A stretch of 64,000 nt of DNA from Mesorhizobium hawassense. Its GTDB lineage: Bacteria > Pseudomonadota > Alphaproteobacteria > Rhizobiales > Rhizobiaceae. Where the stretch lies: contig NZ_QMBP01000003.1 of assembly GCF_003289945.1 (NCBI RefSeq), positions 248,001-312,000 of the forward strand, read 5' to 3'. Each line of letters opens with the position of its first letter. The stretch's first letter is position 1. The position numbers and the translations under genes were made by a program. Below the pieces are notes generated by a model, which saw nothing but the letters and a program-made list of their open reading frames with translations, searched no databases and was not told the origin of the DNA. Below are positions 58,821 through 64,000 of this stretch, in pieces.

Positions 58821-61169
58821 TCAGATCGGCTTTGCCGCTTCCCGCTTCAACCTTTCGATAGCCATCAGCACCCGCTCCGGCGTCGCCGGCGCATCGAGGC
58901 GCGGGCAGATCTCGTGATCCGCGACGCTCGCGACGGCATCGGAGAGCGCGTGCAGAACCGACATGCCGAGCGGGAAAGGCGGTTCGCCGACGGCCTTGGA
59001 GCGATGCACGGTCGGCTCGTTCGCTTCGGACCAGTCGGCCAGCGCGACATTGAAGATTTTCGGACGGTCGGAGGCGAGCGGAATCTTGTAGGTCGACGGC
59101 GCATGGGTGCGCAGCCGGCCCTTGTCGTCCCACCACAATTCCTCGGTGGTCAGCCAGCCCATGCCCTGGATGAAGCCGCCCTCGATCTGGCCGAGGTCGA
59201 TAGCGCGGTTCAGCGAACGGCCGGTCTCGTGCAGGATGTCGGTGCGCTCGACGACATATTCGCCGGTCAGCGTGTCGACCGACACTTCCGAGCAGGAAGC
59301 GCCATAGGCGAAATAATAGAAAGGGCGGCCCTCGCCCTTGTCGCGGTTCCAGTGGATTTTCGGCGTCTTGTAGAAACCGGCCGCCGAAAGCTGGATGCGG
59401 GCCATATAGGCCTGCTTGACGAGGTCGCCGAACGGTATCTCCTGGTTGCCGATGCGCACCCGGTTGGGCAGGAATAGCACCTGGTCGCGCGGCACTTGGT
59501 ATTTTTCCGAGGCGAAATTGGTCAGCCGGTCCTTGATCTGGCAGGCGGCGTTCTGCGCCGCCATGCCGTTGAGGTCGGAGCCAGAGGATGCCGCGGTGGC
59601 CGAGGTGTTCGGCACCTTGCCGGTGGTGGTCGCGGTGATCTTCACCTGGTCGAGGTCGATCTGGAATTCCTCCGCAACCACCTGCGCCACCTTGAGATAA
59701 AGGCCCTGCCCCATCTCGGTACCGCCATGGTTCAGATGCACCGAACCGTCGGTGTAGACATGCACCAGCGCGCCGGCCTGGTTGTAGTGCGTGGCGGTGA
59801 AGGAGATGCCGAACTTGACCGGCGTCAGTGCCAGCCCGCGCTTGATGAGGCGGCTGTTGTTGTTGAAGGCGCTGATCTCGCGCCGGCGCCGCGTATAGTT
59901 CGAGCTCGCCTCCAGCTCGGCGATGATGCGCTGGATGACATTGTCCTCGACCGTCTGGTGGTAGGGCGTGACGTTGCGGTCAGTGGTACCGTAGAAATTC
60001 TTCTTGCGGATCTCGAGCGGATCCTTGCCGAGCGCGAAGGCCACTTCGTCGATGACGCGCTCGGCGCCGACCATGCCTTGCGGACCGCCGAAGCCGCGGA
60101 AGGCGGTGTTCGAGACCGTGTTGGTGTAGAGCGGCGCCGACTGGGCATGCACCGCCGGCCAGAAATAGGTGTTGTCGCAGTGGAACAGCGCGCGGTCGGT
60201 GACCGGGCCTGAGAGATCCGACGAGAAGCCGCAGCGCGCGGCGAACATGAAGTCGACGCCGAGGATGTTGCCGTCGTCGTCGAAGCCGACCTCATAGTCG
60301 ATGAGGAAATCGTGCCGCTTGCCGGTCGCGGTCATATCGTCATCGCGGTCGGGCCGGATCTTGACCGCGCGATGGTGGCGCTTGGCGGCGATCGCGGCGA
60401 GTGCGGCGAACTGGTTGCCCTGCGTTTCCTTGCCGCCGAAGCCGCCGCCCATGCGGCGGATTTCCACCGTGATGGCGTTGCTCGGGATACCCAGCGCATG
60501 GCTCACCATATGCTGGACTTCGCTCGGATGCTGGGTCGAGGAATAGATGGTGACGTCCTGGTCCTCGCCGGGGACGGCCATGGCGATATGGCCTTCAAGA
60601 TAGAAGTGTTCCTGGCCGCCGAGGCGCATCTTGCCCTTGAGCTTGCGGGGCGCTGCCTTGATCGCCGCCGCCGCATCGCCGCGCTTCAGCGTCAGCGGCG
60701 GCGTGACCAGCTTGTCCTTCTTCGGGTCGAGCGCGCCGATGTCGGTGACGAAGGGCAGATGCTTGTATTCGACCTTGGCCAGCCGGGTGGCGCGGCGGGC
60801 TTGTTCGCGCGTCTCGGCGATGACGCAGAAGATCGGCTGGCCGTAGAACTCAACCTTGTCATCGGCGAGCACCGGCTCGTCATGGCGGCCGGTGGGCGAA
60901 ATGTCGTTCTCGCCAGGTACATCCTTCGCCGTGAGCACATCGACGACGCCGGGGGCGGCGCGCACTGACGAGAGGTCGATCTTCGTGATCGTCGCATGCG
61001 TCGCGGCCGACAGGCCAAGGCAGCCGTGCAGCGTGCCCGCCGGCTCCGGCATGTCGTCGATATAGACCGCCGTGCCGCTGACATGCTTGTGCGCGGAATC
61101 GTGGCGCTGGTCGCTGGCGACGCCGCCGGAGATCTTCTGCGCCTTGAGGTTGGGGACATGCTTGGTCAT
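58821..61169 (-). CDS. xdhB: Xanthine dehydrogenase molybdopterin-binding subunit
   Basis: A 782-residue molybdenum hydroxylase large subunit. The start is ATG 61169 (MTKHVPNLKAQKISGGVASDQRHDSAHKHVSG). It has the Moco and substrate pocket motifs GQEHFYLEGHIAMAVPGEDQDVTIYSSTQHPSEVQ, RMGGGFGGKETQ, FRGFGGPQGMVGAERVIDEVA, NHGGTEMGQGLYLKVAQVVAEE and, near the C-terminus, KAVGEPPFPLGMSVLHAL with the conserved catalytic Glu. It oxidises hypoxanthine and xanthine to urate together with XdhA. Its first base overlaps the xdhA stop codon. Confidence 0.96.
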   Translation of the reverse strand: MTKHVPNLKAQKISGGVASDQRHDSAHKHVSGTAVYIDDMPEPAGTLHGCLGLSAATHATITKIDLSSVRAAPGVVDVLTAKDVPGENDISPTGRHDEPVLADDKVEFYGQPIFCVIAETREQARRATRLAKVEYKHLPFVTDIGALDPKKDKLVTPPLTLKRGDAAAAIKAAPRKLKGKMRLGGQEHFYLEGHIAMAVPGEDQDVTIYSSTQHPSEVQHMVSHALGIPSNAITVEIRRMGGGFGGKETQGNQFAALAAIAAKRHHRAVKIRPDRDDDMTATGKRHDFLIDYEVGFDDDGNILGVDFMFAARCGFSSDLSGPVTDRALFHCDNTYFWPAVHAQSAPLYTNTVSNTAFRGFGGPQGMVGAERVIDEVAFALGKDPLEIRKKNFYGTTDRNVTPYHQTVEDNVIQRIIAELEASSNYTRRRREISAFNNNSRLIKRGLALTPVKFGISFTATHYNQAGALVHVYTDGSVHLNHGGTEMGQGLYLKVAQVVAEEFQIDLDQVKITATTTGKVPNTSATAASSGSDLNGMAAQNAACQIKDRLTNFASEKYQVPRDQVLFLPNRVRIGNQEIPFGDLVKQAYMARIQLSAAGFYKTPKIHWNRDKGEGRPFYYFAYGASCSEVSVDTLTGEYVVERTDILHETGRSLNRAIDLGQIEGGFIQGMGWLTTEELWWDDKGRLRTHAPSTYKIPLASDRPKIFNVALADWSEANEPTVHRSKAVGEPPFPLGMSVLHALSDAVASVADHEICPRLDAPATPERVLMAIERLKREAAKPI

Positions 61170-62644
61170 CAGGCGGCCTCGTAGCGGGAGACCTGGAACG
61201 GCGCCTTGGTGCCGGTGGTCTCGACATAAAAGCGCAGCAGAAGGTTCTTCGCAGCCAACGCCCGATATTCGGCGCTTGCCCGCATGTCGGTCAGCGGCGT
61301 GAAGTCCCTGGCGTATTCGGCCATCGCGGCTTCCACCGTCGCTTCGGTCCAGGCCTTGCCGATCAGCGCCTTTTCGACCGCTGTAGCGCGCTTCGGCGTT
61401 GCCGCCATGCCGCCATAAGCGATGCGGATGTCGGCCACGGCGCCGTCCTTGGCCAGGCTCAGGTAGAACGCGCCGAGCGCCGCGGTGATGTCTTCGTCCC
61501 GGCGCTTGGTGACCTTGTAGACAGCAAATTTTGCACCTTTTGCCGGCACCGGAACATGCACCGCCTCGACGAATTCGCCGGGCTGCCTATCCTGCTTGCC
61601 ATAAGCAATGAAGAAGGTTTCGAGCGGGATCGTGCGGCGCTTCTTGCCTTTGCGCAGGGTGAGTTGCGCGCCGAGCGCGATCAGCGGCGGCGGCGTGTCG
61701 CCGATCGGCGAGCCGTTGGCGATGTTGCCGCCGATCGTGCCCATGTTGCGCACCTGCTCGCCGCCGATGCGGTCGACCAGTGGGCCCAGGGCCGGGATGC
61801 GTTTCGACAGGGTCTCGAAGGCTTCGGTGTAGGTGACGCCGGCGCCGATTGTGATAACGCCGTCCTTCTCCGACATCGTACGCAGGCCGTCGATACCGCC
61901 GATGAAGATCGCCGGCGAGATGTCGCGCATATGCTTGGTGACCCAAAGGCCGACATCGGTCGAGCCGGCAATGATGGTGGCGCCCGGCTCCTTCTCGAGC
62001 ACGGCGGCGAAATCGTCGACATTGGCCGGCACGATCAGCCGCGCCTTGCCGGAGCCAATCTCGACCCTGGCGCCGTCGCGCAATGCCTTCAGCCGCGCCG
62101 TGATGTCCTTGCGCTCCACCGCCAGCGGATCCTTGGCCACCTTGCCGTAGCTGGAAATGGCGTGCGCGGCGCGCATGATCGCCTCGTAGCCGGTGCAGCG
62201 GCAGAGATTGCCCTGCAGCGCCTTTTCGATCGCCGCATCGGAGGGGTCGGGCGTCTTCATCCACAGCGCATAGAGCGACACCACGAAGCCCGGCGTGCAG
62301 AAGCCGCATTGCGAGCCGTGGAAATCGACCATCGCCTGCTGCACCGGGTGAAGTTTTTCGCCATCGCCGCGCAGATGTTCCACAGTGACGACATGGGTGC
62401 CGTCGAGCGAGCCCATGAAGCGGATGCAGGCGTTGACGCTTTCATAGACCAGGCCTTCGGCGGAGAGCTTGCCGACCAGCACCGTGCAGGCGCCGCAGTC
62501 GCCCTCGGCGCAGCCTTCCTTGGTGCCGCGCAGCGAACGGCTGAGCCGCAGCCAGTCGAGCAACGTCGCGTCGGGTGCGACGTCACCGAGCGCGATGTCG
62601 GCACCGTTCAGGATGAACCGTATCTCGTTGCGGGTCTTGGCCAT
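61169..62644 (-). CDS. xdhA: Xanthine dehydrogenase FeS/FAD subunit
   Basis: A 491-residue small subunit. The plant-ferredoxin 2Fe-2S cluster has Cys45, Cys50, Cys53 (GCAEGDCGAC) and Cys73; the second 2Fe-2S uses Cys113, Cys116, Cys148 and Cys150 (SQCGFCTPGF, NLCRCTGY). The FAD domain follows (ATIIAGSTDVGLWVTKHM, GGEQVRNMGTIGGNIANGSPIGDTPPPLIALGA). It passes electrons from the Mo site to NAD. It begins the xdhA-xdhB-xdhC transcript and ends 3 bp before the uraH gene start on the same strand side. Confidence 0.96.
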   Translation of the reverse strand: MAKTRNEIRFILNGADIALGDVAPDATLLDWLRLSRSLRGTKEGCAEGDCGACTVLVGKLSAEGLVYESVNACIRFMGSLDGTHVVTVEHLRGDGEKLHPVQQAMVDFHGSQCGFCTPGFVVSLYALWMKTPDPSDAAIEKALQGNLCRCTGYEAIMRAAHAISSYGKVAKDPLAVERKDITARLKALRDGARVEIGSGKARLIVPANVDDFAAVLEKEPGATIIAGSTDVGLWVTKHMRDISPAIFIGGIDGLRTMSEKDGVITIGAGVTYTEAFETLSKRIPALGPLVDRIGGEQVRNMGTIGGNIANGSPIGDTPPPLIALGAQLTLRKGKKRRTIPLETFFIAYGKQDRQPGEFVEAVHVPVPAKGAKFAVYKVTKRRDEDITAALGAFYLSLAKDGAVADIRIAYGGMAATPKRATAVEKALIGKAWTEATVEAAMAEYARDFTPLTDMRASAEYRALAAKNLLLRFYVETTGTKAPFQVSRYEAA

Positions 62645-62647
62645 GTC

Positions 62648-63022
62648 TCAGCTCCCCCGATAGGTCGAGTAGCCATAAGGCGAAATCAAGAGCGGCACAT
62701 GGTAATGCCGCGCTTCCGCCATGCCGAAGCGGATCGGCACGATGTCGAGGAAGGCTGGCTCAGGCAGGCTGTTGCCCTGGCCGCGCAGATAGTCGCCGGC
62801 GGCAAAAACCAGCTCATACTCGCCGGTGCGGAAATCAGCGCCTGCCAAGAGCGGCGCATCGCAGCGGCCGTCGTCATTGGTGGCGACGGTCTTGAGATGT
62901 GTGCGGCTCTTTCCCTCGATGCGAAACAGCTCGATCGACAGGCCCTTTGCCGGCCGGCCGGTTGCCGTGTCGAGCACATGGGTCGTCAGGCGACCGCCAT
63001 CGGCTTTCGACGTTTCTGCCAC
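62648..63022 (-). CDS. uraH: 5-hydroxyisourate hydrolase
   Basis: A 124-residue transthyretin-like protein. Signature parts are [79 protein letters not shown], ending with the diagnostic YRGS. It hydrolyses the unstable product of urate oxidation to OHCU. It is 3 bp upstream of xdhA, so the operon reads uraH-xdhA-xdhB-xdhC. It is divergent from puuE. Confidence 0.96.
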   Translation of the reverse strand: MAETSKADGGRLTTHVLDTATGRPAKGLSIELFRIEGKSRTHLKTVATNDDGRCDAPLLAGADFRTGEYELVFAAGDYLRGQGNSLPEPAFLDIVPIRFGMAEARHYHVPLLISPYGYSTYRGS

Positions 63023-63063
63023 TGGCCGCCTCCCATCTCGGTACAGTCCAACGTTTTCAAGTC

Positions 63064-63078
63064 AATTGTGCGCCAATT
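63064..63078. promoter_or_regulatory. Candidate LysR-type or similar regulator box between uraH and puuE
   Basis: AATTG at 63064-63068 and CAATT at 63074-63078 form a perfect dyad with 5-base spacer, so the T-N11-A spacing of LysR boxes is present. It lies in the 177-bp divergent spacer of two purine-degradation genes, 42 bp from the uraH start. A TTGACT -35-like hexamer on the minus strand overlaps its left side. The binder may be the LysR protein at 52912-53832, but this is inference. Confidence 0.4.
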
Positions 63079-63199
63079 AAAGGCGATGCATAAGCCCGGG
63101 TCGAGCGGAGTGCGGCAAAAAGCACTTTCAAAAATTTTCGGGGGAATGCAGCAGCACTCCTTTCGATATCCTCAACGCAACAATCGGGCAGGAGCGGCA

Positions 63200-64000
63200 A
63201 TGCGTTACGAACGGGACATGCGCGGTTACGGGGCCAATCCGCCGGACCCGAAATGGCCGGGCGGCGCGCATGTCGCCGTGCAGTTCGTCGTCAACTACGA
63301 GGAAGGCGGCGAGAACTGCGTGCTGCATGGCGACAAGGCTTCCGAAGCCTTCCTGTCAGAGATTGTCGGCGCGGCCCCTTGGATGGGCCAGCGCCACTGG
63401 AACATGGAATCGATCTACGAATACGGGGCGCGGGCCGGTTTCTGGCGTCTCTACCGGCTGTTCACGGAGGCCGAGGTGCCGGTGACCTGCTACGGCGTCG
63501 CCACTGCGCTGGCACGCTCGCCCGACCAGGTAACGGCGATGCAGGAAGCCGGCTGGGAGATCGCCTCGCACGGGCTGAAATGGATCGACTATCGCGACCA
63601 CGCGGCCGAGGACGAGCGGCGCGATCTCGAAGAGACGATCAAGCTGCATTACGAGGTGACGGGCGCACGGCCGACTGGCTGGTACACCGGTCGCACCTCG
63701 GTCAACACGGTGCGGCTGGTCGCCGAGGAAGGCGGCTTCGACTATGTCTCCGACACCTATGACGATGAATTGCCCTACTGGTTCGATCGCGACGGGCTGG
63801 AGAAGCCGCAGCTCGTCATCCCCTACACGCTCGACGCCAACGACATGCGCTTCGCGACGCCGCAAGGCTTCAATTCGGGCGACCAGTTCTTCGCCTATCT
63901 GAAGGACAGCTTCGACACGCTTTATGCCGAGGGCAAGGCGGGCCGGCCGCGCATGATGAATATCGGCCTGCATTGCCGGCTGGTCGGCCGTCCGGGCCGG
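63200..64000 (+). CDS. puuE: Allantoinase, polysaccharide-deacetylase type (partial at right edge)
   Basis: The gene starts with ATG 63200 (AGGAGCGG just upstream) and runs off the window after 267 codons. The sequence MRYERDMRGYGANPPDPKWPGGAHVAVQFVVNYEEGGENCVLHGD is the PuuE opening. The catalytic fold continues with WNMESIYEYGARAGFWRLYRLF, GWEIASHGLKWIDYRDHAAEDERRDL and WYTGRTSVNTVRLVAEEGGFDYVSDTYDDELPYW. PuuE opens allantoin to allantoate without metal. It is divergent from the uraH-xdh operon. An OHCU decarboxylase gene may follow beyond the edge. Confidence 0.94.
   Translation, partial: MRYERDMRGYGANPPDPKWPGGAHVAVQFVVNYEEGGENCVLHGDKASEAFLSEIVGAAPWMGQRHWNMESIYEYGARAGFWRLYRLFTEAEVPVTCYGVATALARSPDQVTAMQEAGWEIASHGLKWIDYRDHAAEDERRDLEETIKLHYEVTGARPTGWYTGRTSVNTVRLVAEEGGFDYVSDTYDDELPYWFDRDGLEKPQLVIPYTLDANDMRFATPQGFNSGDQFFAYLKDSFDTLYAEGKAGRPRMMNIGLHCRLVGRPGR

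Overview
The window is a high-GC, densely coding chromosomal segment from an alphaproteobacterium, most likely a rhizobial-type member of the Hyphomicrobiales close to Mesorhizobium. That placement is inference from gene content (pntAA-AB-B behind an aa3-type oxidase subunit IV, membrane-bound urate oxidase PuuD, TakP-type TRAP transporter, UdgX with its radical SAM partner) and from several families of short palindromic intergenic elements of the kind common in rhizobia. No rRNA, tRNA, CRISPR array, plasmid or phage genes were seen. The only complete insertion sequence is one IS630-type element.

Layout. 0-5.3 kb: a partial dimethylargininase-like amidinohydrolase facing a complete polar amino-acid ABC transporter, then a malate/lactate (Ldh_2) dehydrogenase. 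5.3-12.6 kb: an NDUFA9-like NAD(P)-binding protein, a cytochrome P450, an FMN reductase, gyrB, and an exported hydrolase split by a one-base frameshift. 12.7-16.5 kb: the proton-translocating transhydrogenase operon with two tiny membrane-protein genes. 16.6-20 kb: a FeeM-like N-acyltransferase next to a GGDEF-EAL protein. 20-25 kb: a fused indolepyruvate oxidoreductase, a lipoprotein and a CGNR regulator. 25-31 kb: an orphan LivH-type permease and a 2-oxoacid TRAP transporter whose binding protein is on the other strand behind an alcohol dehydrogenase. 31-37.7 kb: a glutamine-amidotransferase hydrolase, a hydroxyacid dehydrogenase with its LacI regulator, an EamA exporter with DUF2000 and AraC partners, and a MarR regulator. 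38-40.5 kb: a CobW-type metallochaperone GTPase, an Imm45-like orphan immunity protein and a WD40 protein. 41-47 kb: an aminotransferase plus glutamine-synthetase-like pair, then a radical SAM protein with a UdgX fusion. 47.1-48.2 kb: the IS630 element.

48-64 kb is a purine-degradation island. GuaD makes xanthine from guanine, XdhAB (matured by XdhC) makes urate, PuuD oxidises urate, UraH hydrolyses 5-hydroxyisourate, and PuuE opens allantoin. A glycerate kinase behind guaD could take carbon from glyoxylate into central metabolism. The OHCU decarboxylase expected in the pathway is not visible and may lie beyond the right edge. Two flavin monooxygenases, a PhzF protein, a LysR regulator and a Dps ferritin sit inside the island.

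The most unusual features are structural. A palindromic repeat has inserted in frame into xdhC. Two heptanucleotide arrays, each with inverted copies, begin almost at the stop codon of the upstream gene. A perfect 27-bp tandem duplication lies inside the Imm45-like gene. The IS630 transposase needs a frameshift at an A8 run. A LacI regulator apparently starts at CTG.
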